From the NCBI GenBank assembly GCA_910584375.1, contig CAJUAH010000005.1, positions 1 to 64,000 on the forward strand: a stretch of DNA of 64,000 nucleotides, given 5' to 3'. The notes beneath the pieces were generated by a model. It saw only the letters and a program-made list of their open reading frames with translations. It did not search any database and had not been told where the DNA came from. The position numbers and the translations under genes were made by a program. Source of the DNA: an uncultured Acetatifactor sp. Lineage in GTDB: Bacteria > Bacillota > Clostridia > Lachnospirales > Lachnospiraceae. This document shows positions 26,960 to 35,799 of this stretch, one piece after another. Each line of letters opens with the position of its first letter. Position 1 is the first letter of the stretch.

Positions 26960-28780
26960 ATGGCGGAGGAATTAAAGAGCAGAAAAGAAGTAGCGGAGGA
27001 GCTTACCTGGGATCTGTCCCACATTTATGCCTCGGAGGAAGACATGCTCCGGGACGCGGAGAAAATGGAAAAACTGGCCCAGGAGATTGTGGAAAAGTAC
27101 AGAGGGCGTCTGGACACACCGGAGCAGATAGAGGCCTGCGTCACGGATTACAGAAAGGTATACGAGTTGATGACGCTTACGGGCAGTTATTGCGATCTGG
27201 CCGTGTCTGTAGATTATTATGACAATTATAATCAGGAGAGAAACGGCAGGATCGGCCGCCAGATCGCAAGGCTGCAGAGCAGTCTGAGCTTTGTTAAAAG
27301 TGAGATCATGGAGCAGGAGGAGGAGATCATTCACCGGGCCATAGCCATCAGCGACGGTAACAGGTATTTTCTGGAGAATATTCTGCGGGACAAGGCCCAC
27401 AGGCTGCATCCGGAGGCGGAGCGGGTAGTCTCCGCGCTGAGCCAGAGCATCTACAGCGCTCCCTATGAGATCTATAATATTGCCAAGCTGGCGGATATGA
27501 AGTTCGATCCTTTTACGGTGGATGGAAAAGAGTATCCGCTGGGTTATACTCTGTTTGAGGACGATTATGAGTATGAGCCGGATACCGGCGTGCGACGGGC
27601 TGCTTTTGCCGCTTTTTCAAAGAAGATCAAGGAGTATGAGAACGTGACGGCAGCCGCGTACAACACGAACGTGCAGACGGAAAAGACTCTGTCCGGCCTG
27701 CGGGGGTTTGACTCGGTGTTTGACTATCTGTTGTTTGACCAGAAAGTCAGCCGGGAGCTTTATGACCGCCAGATCGATCTGATCACGGAAAAATTGGCGC
27801 CTCACATGCGCAGGTACGCGAAACTGATCCAAAAGGTACACGGTTTGGACAAAATGACATTTGCGGATCTGAAACTTCCGGTGGATCCGGATTACGCTCC
27901 GGCTGTGACCATCGAAGGTTCCCGGGAATATATCGAAAAGGGGCTGGCTATTCTGGGAGAGGACTACGTGAAGATGGTGCGTACCGCTTATGAGGAGCGA
28001 TGGGTGGATTTCGCGCAGAACAAGGGGAAATCCACAGGAGGTTTCTGCGCCAGTCCTTACGGCAAGAACTCCTTTATTCTGCTGACCTGGAATAACAAGA
28101 TGTCGGACGTATTTACTCTGGCCCATGAGCTGGGACATGCCGGACATTTTAAGTCCTGCAATGCCAGCCAGTCCATCTTTGACACGGAGGTTTCCACTTA
28201 TTTTGTGGAGGCTCCCTCCACCATGAATGAGCTGCTGATGGCCCATTATCTGTTAAAGACCAGCCAGGATACGCGTTTCCGGCGCTGGGTGCTGACCTGT
28301 ATGATCGGTAATACCTATTACCACAATTTCGTAACGCATCTGATGGAGGCGGCTTACCAGAGAGAAGTGTACAAGCTGGTGGATGCGGGCGAAAGCGTTC
28401 AGGCGGAGACCTTGAGCGGTATTATGCGGGATACTCTGCAAAAGTTCTGGGGGGACGCAGTGGAGATAAACGATGGCGCGGAGCTTACCTGGATGCGTCA
28501 GCCTCATTATTACATGGGCCTGTATTCTTACACCTACAGCGCCGGGCTGACGGTTGCCACCCAGATGTGCAAGCGCATTGAGAACGAGGGAGAACAGGCC
28601 ATCGAGGACTGGAAGAAAGTACTGGCGGCGGGGAGCACGCTGGATCCGGTGGGACTGGCGGCGTTGGCGGGTATAGATATTACCACGGACGCCCCGCTGC
28701 TGGATACCATCGAAACCATCGGAGGAATGATTGACGAGATCTGCAGGCTGACGGAGGAACTGGAGCAGGGCAGGGGATAA
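26960..28780 (+). CDS. pepF: Oligoendopeptidase F
   Basis: 606 residues, usual length for PepF. M3 family zinc motif LAHELGHAGH (His near 389) with the downstream glutamate in STYFVEAPSTMNE, plus conserved FCASPYGKNSFILLTW and the C-terminal HYYMGLYSYTYSAGL. It degrades peptides of roughly 7-17 residues in the cytoplasm. AGGAGGGAAAAAG precedes the ATG. Its last codons (LTEELEQG) are the first copy of a 35-bp tandem repeat that continues past the stop. Confidence 0.96.
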   Translation: MAEELKSRKEVAEELTWDLSHIYASEEDMLRDAEKMEKLAQEIVEKYRGRLDTPEQIEACVTDYRKVYELMTLTGSYCDLAVSVDYYDNYNQERNGRIGRQIARLQSSLSFVKSEIMEQEEEIIHRAIAISDGNRYFLENILRDKAHRLHPEAERVVSALSQSIYSAPYEIYNIAKLADMKFDPFTVDGKEYPLGYTLFEDDYEYEPDTGVRRAAFAAFSKKIKEYENVTAAAYNTNVQTEKTLSGLRGFDSVFDYLLFDQKVSRELYDRQIDLITEKLAPHMRRYAKLIQKVHGLDKMTFADLKLPVDPDYAPAVTIEGSREYIEKGLAILGEDYVKMVRTAYEERWVDFAQNKGKSTGGFCASPYGKNSFILLTWNNKMSDVFTLAHELGHAGHFKSCNASQSIFDTEVSTYFVEAPSTMNELLMAHYLLKTSQDTRFRRWVLTCMIGNTYYHNFVTHLMEAAYQREVYKLVDAGESVQAETLSGIMRDTLQKFWGDAVEINDGAELTWMRQPHYYMGLYSYTYSAGLTVATQMCKRIENEGEQAIEDWKKVLAAGSTLDPVGLAALAGIDITTDAPLLDTIETIGGMIDEICRLTEELEQGRG

Positions 28781-28921
28781 AGCCGACTGAGGAATCGGAG
28801 CAGAGCGGAGGATGTGACCGACCGGGGAACCGAAGCAGAGCGGAGGATGTGACCGACCGGGGAACCGAAACAGAGCGGAGGATGGAGCCGACTGAGGAAC
28901 CGGAACGCAACAGATGGAGTA
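28747..28921 (+). repeat. 35-bp tandem repeat, five copies, starting inside pepF
   Basis: Units start at 28747, 28782, 28817, 28852 and 28887, exactly 35 bases apart. The core is CCGACYGRGGAAYCGRAGC followed by AGAGCGGAGGATG. Copy 1 is the 3' coding end of pepF; copies 2-5 fill the gap to the xylosidase gene. Copies 3 and 4 are nearly identical. There are no spacers. Confidence 0.85.
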
Positions 28922-28933
28922 ATGGAGGGTAGT

Positions 28934-31900
28934 ATGGAAAAGAGAAGGATCGCGCTGACAGCGGAGAACAGGGTAGAATTTCACAATCAGGTGGATTTTT
29001 GTGTGGGAACGGGCAGAATGGGCCTGGCGCTGCACAGGGAGTATATGGAGCAGCTTGCGCTGGTGCAGCGGGAAATAGGATTCAGGCATATTCGGGGCCA
29101 CGGGCTTTTCTGCGACGATATGGCCATATACCAGGTGACGGAGGACGGGCGGCCGGAGTACAATTACACCTATGTGGACCGGGTCATGGACGGATATCTG
29201 GAGCTGGGGCTGAAACCTTTTCTGGAGCTGGGCTTTATGCCCTCCCGAATGGCCAGCGGCAGCCAGACAATCTTTTACTGGAAGGGCAATACCACGCCGC
29301 CCGCCTCCTATGAGGCCTGGTGCGATATGGTAAAGGCCCTGTTGGAGCATCTCTGCGATCGGTACGGAAGAGACGAGGTGGTGACCTGGCCCGTGGAGGT
29401 CTGGAATGAGCCCAATCTGCCGGGATTTTGGGAAAACGCGGACATGCAGGAATATTTTAAGCTGTTCCGTCACAGCTTTCAGGCGGTGAAAGAGGCGGAC
29501 AGCCGCTTTAGGGTGGGCGGCCCGGCGGTGTGCGGCGGCAGCGACGAGGTGTGGATCAAAGCCTTTTTGCAGTTCTGCCACGACGAGCATATCGCGTTGG
29601 ATTTTGTCACAAGGCATCACTATACCACGGAACTGCCGGAGAGTGTGGGGCATTACGGCTATGCGGAGCTGATGAAGGCGGAGGACGGTTTTGCCAACCT
29701 GCATACCACCCGGGAGATCATTGACAGTTTCCCGGAATACAAAGGGTTGGAGATACATATTACGGAGTTCAATACCTCCTATATCCCCAACTGTCCGCTC
29801 CACGACACCAACCAGAATGCGGCCTTCATTGCCCGGCAGCTCTCGCGGCTGGGGGAGGACAATGTATCTTATTCCTATTGGACTTTCGGGGATGTGTTTG
29901 AGGAGCAGGGCGTGCCTTTTACGCCTTTTCACGGAGGTTTTGGGCTGGTGGCGGAGGGCGGTATCCCCAAGCCCACTTTCTGGAGTTTTGTGTTCTTTAA
30001 AAAATTGAAGGAAAAGCAGGGGCATTGCATCTACCGGGACGACAATGCGGTGGTCATGGCGCTGGAGGACGGATCCTACAGGGGCGTGGTCTGGAATATG
30101 ACGAACCGTCGGGCAGGGTATGAGCTGGGAATAACGCTGGAGCTGCCCGGGGCCTCTCAGGGCTGCCTGCTGACCCGGACGGTGGACGAAGAACACTGCA
30201 ATCCCCTGAAAGTGTGGCATGATCTGGGGGAACCGGCCAATCTCACCGGGCAGCAGCGGCAGTTGCTGCGCGAAGCCGCCACGCCTTACACCGAGACGGC
30301 GCGGGTCTGCGTCCGAAACGGCAGGGCAGAGAGCGGATTTACCGTGGCGGAGAACGGGGTGGTGTATTTTGAGTACAGGCCCGGTGAAGTCAAGCCGGAC
30401 AGGGGTTATTCCTATGAGAGAACCATGCAGTATCCCCATATCAACCCCATTACCCGTCTGGACTATCCCGATCCGGATGTGATTCGGGTGGATGATACCT
30501 ATTATATGGTCAGCACGACCATGCATTTCATGCCGGGCTGTGAGCTCCTGCGCTCCTACGACCTGCGTAACTGGGAGCACGCGGCTTATGTATACGACAG
30601 GCTGGACGGCACCCCCGGCCAGAGGCTGGAGGGAGATGAAAATATCTACGGGCAGGGGATGTGGGCGGCCTCCCTGCGGTATCATGAGGGGACTTATTAC
30701 GTATGCTTTGTGGCCAACGATACCCACAAAACCTATCTCTACACGGCCCGCAATATAGAGGGGCCCTGGGAAAAGCATGAGGTGGAGGGTTTTTACCATG
30801 ACTGTTCCCTGCTGTTTGACGATGACGGCAGAGTGTATATTGCCTATGGAAACACAAATATTTATATCACGGAGTTAAAGAGCGATCTCAGCGGCCCGCT
30901 GGAGGGCGGCCTGCACCGGCTGGCGGTCAGCGATGCGGGGCATCCCGGCCTTGGCTATGAGGGAACCCATTTTTACAAGATAAACGGAAAGTATTATTTG
31001 TTCTTTATCCATTCCAGAAGGGACTGCTGGCGGAGGACGGAGGCATGCTTTGCGGCGGATTCCCTCACGGGGGAGTTCACCGGGGGAGACGTGCTGGACG
31101 ATGACAGGGGGTATTGCGGCCAGGGCGTGGCCCAGGGAGGCATCGTGGATACGCCGGACGGAAAATGGTATGCCGTGCTGTTCCAGGACAGCGGGGCGGT
31201 GGGGCGAATCCCCGTACTTGTGCCCATAAGTTGGGAGAAAGGATATCCTGTGTTCGGGGAGGACGGCCTGATACCGGAGGACTTTGCGGTGGAGAGTACC
31301 CGTCCGGGCTATGTCTATCATCCGCTGGTGGAGAGCGACGATTTCCGGGGAGCGCTGAAAGCCTGCTGGCAATTTAACCATGAGCCGGAACCGTCTCTGA
31401 TCCTTCACGACCGGGAAAAGGGCCTTTGGCAGGTGCGGACGGACAAGGTCTGCCGCCTGATGACCCAGGCCAGAAATATGATAACCCAGAGGATGCTGTA
31501 TCCGGGCTGTGCCGGGGAGGTAACGGTGGACGGCAGCGGCCTTGAAGAGGGGGACTTTGCGGGCATCTGCGCCTTGCAGGGATGCTACGGATTTGTGGGA
31601 CTGACCCGGAGAGAGGGAAAACTGTATCTGACCGTGCGCGCTGTGGAGACGGAGAAAGGTTCCATGGCGCCTGTGCAGCCGGCGGAAAAAGCGGAGCGGG
31701 AGATAGCGGCGGTGCTGTGGGAAGAGGATACGGTGCGTCTGAAACTGGAGGCGGATTTTGCCGATATGAGGGATACGGCGTCCTTCTATTACCGGAGCCC
31801 GGGCTTTAAGAGGCACAATCCATGGATAAGGCTGGGCGGCGAACATAAGCTGTATTTTAAGCTGGATCACTTTACGGGATGCCGTTTCGGCCTGGTGGTA

Positions 31901-31963
31901 TATTCCACGCAGAAAGCGGGAGGTCAGGCGGCGTTCAGCGATTTTGTATATCGCGAGAGGTAG
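28934..31963 (+). CDS. GH39-GH43 fusion glycoside hydrolase (probable beta-xylosidase/arabinosidase)
   Basis: About 1009 residues. The N-terminal half is a GH39 barrel with acid/base Glu159 in VEVWNEPN and nucleophile Glu278 in HITEFNTS. After a linker (~490) comes a GH43 five-blade propeller whose base is Asp in LDYPDPDVI (about 513); the propeller is followed by a ~200-residue beta-sandwich-like end. No signal peptide, so it acts in the cytoplasm on imported oligosaccharides. GGAGGG 5 bases before the second in-frame ATG decides the start. No transporter is adjacent. Substrate preference cannot be told from sequence. Confidence 0.9.
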   Translation: MEKRRIALTAENRVEFHNQVDFCVGTGRMGLALHREYMEQLALVQREIGFRHIRGHGLFCDDMAIYQVTEDGRPEYNYTYVDRVMDGYLELGLKPFLELGFMPSRMASGSQTIFYWKGNTTPPASYEAWCDMVKALLEHLCDRYGRDEVVTWPVEVWNEPNLPGFWENADMQEYFKLFRHSFQAVKEADSRFRVGGPAVCGGSDEVWIKAFLQFCHDEHIALDFVTRHHYTTELPESVGHYGYAELMKAEDGFANLHTTREIIDSFPEYKGLEIHITEFNTSYIPNCPLHDTNQNAAFIARQLSRLGEDNVSYSYWTFGDVFEEQGVPFTPFHGGFGLVAEGGIPKPTFWSFVFFKKLKEKQGHCIYRDDNAVVMALEDGSYRGVVWNMTNRRAGYELGITLELPGASQGCLLTRTVDEEHCNPLKVWHDLGEPANLTGQQRQLLREAATPYTETARVCVRNGRAESGFTVAENGVVYFEYRPGEVKPDRGYSYERTMQYPHINPITRLDYPDPDVIRVDDTYYMVSTTMHFMPGCELLRSYDLRNWEHAAYVYDRLDGTPGQRLEGDENIYGQGMWAASLRYHEGTYYVCFVANDTHKTYLYTARNIEGPWEKHEVEGFYHDCSLLFDDDGRVYIAYGNTNIYITELKSDLSGPLEGGLHRLAVSDAGHPGLGYEGTHFYKINGKYYLFFIHSRRDCWRRTEACFAADSLTGEFTGGDVLDDDRGYCGQGVAQGGIVDTPDGKWYAVLFQDSGAVGRIPVLVPISWEKGYPVFGEDGLIPEDFAVESTRPGYVYHPLVESDDFRGALKACWQFNHEPEPSLILHDREKGLWQVRTDKVCRLMTQARNMITQRMLYPGCAGEVTVDGSGLEEGDFAGICALQGCYGFVGLTRREGKLYLTVRAVETEKGSMAPVQPAEKAEREIAAVLWEEDTVRLKLEADFADMRDTASFYYRSPGFKRHNPWIRLGGEHKLYFKLDHFTGCRFGLVVYSTQKAGGQAAFSDFVYRER

Positions 31964-31975
31964 GCTCGGGAGTTT

Positions 31976-32079
31976 TATACTGATTAACGCTAAGATTTTC
32001 CAATTTCCGCACAGCACATGTCGCATAATCAGGCAACATGCACTGTGCGGAAAGGAAAATCTAATCGTTAATGAGTATA
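31976..32079. repeat. 104-bp imperfect palindrome
   Basis: Arms read inward from TATACT/AGTATA, through ATTAACG and AGATTTTCC, to TTTCCGCACAG and its complement, then CATGT/ACATG, leaving a loop of about 14 bases. Mismatches are few, and a 2-base bulge (AA) interrupts one arm. It fills the whole gap between two genes. It could be a miniature inverted-repeat element or a strong bidirectional transcription stop. Confidence 0.75.
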
Positions 32080-32148
32080 CTTCCGAACACAGATCTGCGC
32101 GGTGATGCGGGTATGGCCTGTATTATGCGGGAAAGAGGTACATTTGAA

Positions 32149-32793
32149 ATGGTAGTGCAGAGAATCAATACGTATGAGGATCCGCGTTTTGAACCGGATA
32201 TCCTGCGCCAGCACGGGGCTTTCGTGGTAGACGGGAAGTACCCCTGCGGGTTTCGGATTCTGGACGGGCAATCGGCAGAGGTGTATTATCACGATTATGC
32301 GGATATGGATTTAATACTGGAGAGTTTTCGGTTTTATACGGGACATATCAGTCGTTTTTACAGGCCGGACGGGAGTCTGCTGAAGGAATATCCTGCGGTG
32401 GAGGTCTTTGCGCTGTCCTTGGAACAGATCCAGCCGTCCCAGTTCTATGTGGACAGGGATAAGCTTTCAGCCGTGGGGAGCTTTGTGCAGGGGCCGGAGG
32501 ACATTGTCATTCCGGTGATGGAGCAGGAGGGACGCTATGTCTCCCAGGACGGGCATACCCGGCTCTATCTGGCATACCAGAGGGGATATGGGCATGTGCG
32601 GGCGTTTCTGGAGAAAGACGCGGGCGGCTATATCCCGGATTTTGTGTTGGAGGCGCAGGAGAGAGGCGTATTTCATGTGGCGGACATGGAGGCGCTTTCC
32701 CACGAAGAGTATGAGGTGAAGTGGAACCAGTTCTGCGAAGATTTCTTCGCGAAGTTTGAGGAGCTGGAAACCGGTGTTTCCAGCGCTGAGTAA
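32149..32793 (+). CDS. ParB/sulfiredoxin-like conserved protein
   Basis: 214 residues. The middle part has FALSLEQIQPSQFYVDRDKL and a later QDGHTRLYLAYQRGY, the arrangement of ParB/Srx-fold proteins (an IxxSQ strand-turn followed by a DGHxRL nucleotide loop). The start chosen follows AAAGAGG; an upstream ATG at 32071 lies within the palindrome and is unlikely. No partition partner is near, so plasmid partitioning is not implied. Function unknown. Confidence 0.6.
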   Translation: MVVQRINTYEDPRFEPDILRQHGAFVVDGKYPCGFRILDGQSAEVYYHDYADMDLILESFRFYTGHISRFYRPDGSLLKEYPAVEVFALSLEQIQPSQFYVDRDKLSAVGSFVQGPEDIVIPVMEQEGRYVSQDGHTRLYLAYQRGYGHVRAFLEKDAGGYIPDFVLEAQERGVFHVADMEALSHEEYEVKWNQFCEDFFAKFEELETGVSSAE

Positions 32794-32799
32794 TGTGAT

Positions 32800-32944
32800 A
32801 TTGTGATTGTTGTATGAGGTACGTGGGAGAGAGGAAATCTGCGATCGTTGTAAGAGGTATGAGAGAGAATCTGTGATCATTGTATGAGGTATGTGAGGGC
32901 AAGGGGATTGGCAATTACGGTATGCAGTTTGTGAGAGTGAGGAA
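32800..32944. repeat. Imperfect 33-38-bp tandem repeats
   Basis: The unit TGTGATYRTTGTATGAGGTAYG occurs from about 32802, again near 32840 and 32872, and in decayed form near 32909, with GAGAG-rich ends. Unit spacing drifts between 33 and 38 bases. The last unit contributes the GTGAGGAA before the next gene's ATG. Confidence 0.6.
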
Positions 32945-33412
32945 ATGTATATGGTGGAGTACTGCGTTGCGACAGGGGAGGATATGGAACTCCTGATGAG
33001 CAGCAGACTGGAAATGCTGCGGGTGGTAAACGGCTTGCCGGAGGACGGGGAGTTTGACAACCAATTGGTTCAGGAAAGCAGGGCGTATTTTGACGGGGGG
33101 GATCAGGTCACGATCCTGGCTTTGGAGAGGGGACAGGTGATCGGCTGCGCGACTCTGTGCTATATCAGGCTGATGCCCACTTTTTCCCATCCCACGGGAA
33201 AGCGGGCGCATCTGATGAATGTGTATACCAGGGAAAGCCACCGCAGACAGGGTATTGCAGCCCGGATGGTGGAAATGTTGGTACAGGAGGCCAGGGGCCG
33301 AGGGGTCACCGAGATCAGCCTGGATGCTACAGAGTCAGGCAGGCCCCTGTACGAGAAGATGGGCTTTGCGGCATCGGAGGAATGCATGGTGCTGAATCTG
33401 GATAAGGGATGA
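32945..33412 (+). CDS. GNAT family N-acetyltransferase
   Basis: 155 residues. Motif A reads LMNVYTRESHRRQGIAARMVEMLV and motif B EISLDATESGRPLYEKMGF, a full GNAT domain of the type with an N-terminal YCVATGEDMELLMSSRLEML helix. GTGAGGAA precedes the start. A second GNAT gene follows within 60 bases. Confidence 0.92.
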   Translation: MYMVEYCVATGEDMELLMSSRLEMLRVVNGLPEDGEFDNQLVQESRAYFDGGDQVTILALERGQVIGCATLCYIRLMPTFSHPTGKRAHLMNVYTRESHRRQGIAARMVEMLVQEARGRGVTEISLDATESGRPLYEKMGFAASEECMVLNLDKG

Positions 33413-33465
33413 CTGCATGAAACAGGTTTCGGAGCATAGTTTATGTGGGTAGATTGGAGGAGAAG

Positions 33466-34008
33466 ATGGAAATCACAGTCAGAAAGATTGAAAAGAGCAG
33501 GGAGGCGGATATCCGTATTCCCAACGAACCGTTTTCCCTGTATGGGCGTATGATTCCCCGGTATGACGGGGAGAGGTGGAGCCATGACACGGTCAGGTTC
33601 CCGGAGGAACAGATCGGAGAAATGGTTTTCCCCGATGAGAATTATGATTATGACTCCATGGCAGAGAACAGTATCTTTGTGGGGGCCTACGAGGGAGAAA
33701 ATTGTGTGGGACTGGCCATCTATCAGCACAGTTGGAACAAATATCTGTATCTGTACGATCTGAAAGTCAAGGCGGCGTATCGGGGGCAGAGGATAGGGGA
33801 ACAGTTGATCGGCGCAGGCAGGGAACTGGCCCGGGAAAACGGATACAGGGGCCTGCATACCGTAGGGCAGGACAACAACCTGGGAGCCTGTTCTTTTTAT
33901 GTGCGGTGCGGATTTGAGATCGGCGGCATGGACAGCAGGGTATACCGGGGAACTGCTCAGGAAGGCAAGAGCGATATTCTGTTTTATCTGGATAACGATG
34001 AGGTGTAA
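33466..34008 (+). CDS. GNAT family N-acetyltransferase
   Basis: 180 residues. Motif A is LKVKAAYRGQRIGEQLIGAG, motif B is LGACSFYVRCGFEIGG. The N-terminal region (FSLYGRMIPRYDGERWS) resembles streptothricin-acetyltransferase-like members of the superfamily, but the substrate cannot be fixed. GGAGGAGAAG immediately precedes the chosen ATG. Confidence 0.9.
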   Translation: MEITVRKIEKSREADIRIPNEPFSLYGRMIPRYDGERWSHDTVRFPEEQIGEMVFPDENYDYDSMAENSIFVGAYEGENCVGLAIYQHSWNKYLYLYDLKVKAAYRGQRIGEQLIGAGRELARENGYRGLHTVGQDNNLGACSFYVRCGFEIGGMDSRVYRGTAQEGKSDILFYLDNDEV

Positions 34009-34163
34009 AGCGTGAGATAGATTCTTTCGGAGCAATTGAATATGTAAATTGAGATTTGTAGTCTTGCTCTTGGCGCGGATACGGACATAACATGAAAGAT
34101 ATGTACCAGATATGTCATTGCAGTGCAGGGTATATCATTAGAGGATGTTTTTTGGGTTCTGTT

Positions 34164-34404
34164 GGGCATATAGAAAAAATATCTCATTTTTGTACCCACT
34201 TATTGATGATCTTTCTCTTGTTTTGGGGTTTGGATGGGCCTATACGCAAAAATTTACTCTTTTTACCCCTTGTTTTGCAACAAAAAGGGGGTACAGACAG
34301 TAATTTTTTCTGCATAGACCCACAGAGGGTGTAAAGGTAATGGAAAAACATGATCTTATGGGATGGATGTGGGTATAAAACGGCAATTTTTTTTGTATAG
34401 GCCC
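34164..34404. repeat. Cluster of four 34-bp units in inverted arrangement
   Basis: Four related units lie in the ~490-base gene-free gap after the GNAT gene: 34164-34197 and 34236-34269 on the plus strand, and 34288-34321 and 34371-34404 on the minus strand. Each starts GGG-CC-TATAC, has an A6TT core and ends TTTTTACCCC. The inner two face each other across a TTGTT..AACAA loop and can form one ~86-nt hairpin; the outer two could pair around it. The rest of the gap shows nothing recognisable. Confidence 0.75.
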
Positions 34405-34500
34405 AGTGAGATTGATTATTTACTTATAGGAGAATGCGTATAGTTTGATAACTGTCAGTTTATTGGGGAATTAGACAGAGCGATAAATCGGGATTTAAGG

Positions 34501-34869
34501 ATGAAAATGTCAAGTCAGAGAGTACAGAAGTATATAAATGATCATGCCTTTTGCTCAGAATGCCTTTTTAAGGATTGGGAGTCTTTTCTTGATCTTCTTT
34601 ATGCTGAAGGCGGTCATATTTCATCTATTCTTTGGTGGGATCACTGCACAAAAAAGCAGCAGCGTGAATCTGTAGGAAGCGGCGGATATAAAGACCCTGA
34701 AAACGATGAATATGTTTATGCTGAGACCCAGCTTTATAGAGAAGGTCTCCAGACATATACTCTTGATGAAATCAAGGAATATATTAATCAGGAAAGAAAA
34801 ACTGGTTTCCGGTACGGCAGCAAATACAAGAGCCACGATCTGGTGCCTTCTTTCAATCTGGCAGATTGA
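34501..34869 (+). CDS. Hypothetical protein
   Basis: 122 residues, A/T-rich compared with neighbours. It contains FCSECLFKDWESFLDLLYAEGGHISSILWWDHC, which suggests a small alpha/beta protein, and a charged tail. Two ATGs two codons apart are possible starts, and no strong ribosome site is seen. I do not recognise the family. It may be part of the acquired set of small proteins (immunity-like or regulatory) in this region. Confidence 0.55.
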   Translation: MKMSSQRVQKYINDHAFCSECLFKDWESFLDLLYAEGGHISSILWWDHCTKKQQRESVGSGGYKDPENDEYVYAETQLYREGLQTYTLDEIKEYINQERKTGFRYGSKYKSHDLVPSFNLAD

Positions 34870-35003
34870 TAACTTTCCATTTTGCAGGGATGCAATAGGA
34901 ACACTTTTCCCCAAAAGGGAGAATAAATTTGGAAGTAAAACTTCTAAATACGGATTGGTGCAATACCGCAGGCAAAGCCAGCGGTGTGCGGAAAGAGGAA
35001 AAT

Positions 35004-35741
35004 ATGAAGAAACCTGAGATGATCCTGTTCGATTATGGGCAGACACTGGTAAGCGAGGCTCCCTTTGACGGGGTAAAGGGGACGGAGGCCGTACTGCGGT
35101 ACTGTACGGAAAACAAATATCATCTGACCGCAGAGCAGATCCAGCGGGAGGCCGACGCCATTAACCGTGAACTGGGCAGGTTTGACCCGGCCAGGCGGCA
35201 TTTGTTTCAGGTGGAGGTGCCCAGGCATATGTTCAGCGCTTACCTGTATGAGTCCCTGGGGATCCGGATCTCGCTGACGCAGGAAGAGGAGGACAGGATA
35301 TTCTGGGACGCCGCCTCTCCGGGAAAGCCCACGGAGGGGGTGACAGAATTTTTGGATTACCTTAATAGACGGGGGATCCGTACAGGAGTGGTCAGCAACA
35401 TCAGTTACTGCGGACAGGTGGTGGAACAGCGGATCAGGGGGCTGTTTCCCGGACAGCCGTTTGAGTTCATATTGGCTACCAGTGAATATATGTTTCGCAA
35501 ACCCAATGAGCGGATTTTCCGGTTGGCGCTGGAAAAAGCTGGACTGGAGCCGGAGAAAGTCTGGTATATCGGCGATCAGTATGAGTGCGATATCGTGGGG
35601 GCCGCCGGGGCCGGGCTGTTTCCCGTGTGGTACATCGGGGCGATAGATTTGCCCTACATGCCCCACGAAGAGGTGTTGACGGCGGATAGCTGGGAGGAAA
35701 TACAAAGGATATTGGACGGAGCGAAGGCTGGGACGGCGTGA
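35004..35741 (+). CDS. HAD-superfamily hydrolase
   Basis: 245 residues. Motif I is ILFDYGQTLV (nucleophile Asp, with Tyr-Gly in place of the usual Leu-Asp so the second Asp is missing), motif II is VVSNIS, and motifs III/IV are RKPNERIF and WYIGDQYECDIVGA. The loss of the acid in motif I (DYGQT) is seen in some HAD subfamilies with altered chemistry. AAAGAGG precedes the ATG. Substrate unknown. Confidence 0.85.
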   Translation: MKKPEMILFDYGQTLVSEAPFDGVKGTEAVLRYCTENKYHLTAEQIQREADAINRELGRFDPARRHLFQVEVPRHMFSAYLYESLGIRISLTQEEEDRIFWDAASPGKPTEGVTEFLDYLNRRGIRTGVVSNISYCGQVVEQRIRGLFPGQPFEFILATSEYMFRKPNERIFRLALEKAGLEPEKVWYIGDQYECDIVGAAGAGLFPVWYIGAIDLPYMPHEEVLTADSWEEIQRILDGAKAGTA

Positions 35742-35799
35742 TATGCGTGATACCGGGTGGAGAAGAGATCAGGATGGCGCGATACGCGGGGAGGGAACT

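Noticed and set aside
28782..28921. CRISPR-like array
   Set aside because: The 35-bp units are directly adjacent with no spacers between them, and no cas gene is near.
28253..30799. Minus-strand open frame of 848 codons
   Set aside because: It lies opposite pepF and the GH39-GH43 gene, whose motifs are unmistakable. Its sequence is His/Pro/Arg-rich, as expected of the antisense of GC-rich genes, and it has no ribosome site.
32071..32148. Earlier start for the ParB-like protein
   Set aside because: The ATG lies inside the arm of the long palindrome and lacks a ribosome site; AAAGAGG precedes the ATG at 32149.
34092..34334. 80-codon plus-strand ORF
   Set aside because: It runs through the 34-bp repeat cluster and has a low-complexity Phe/Leu-rich sequence with no ribosome site.
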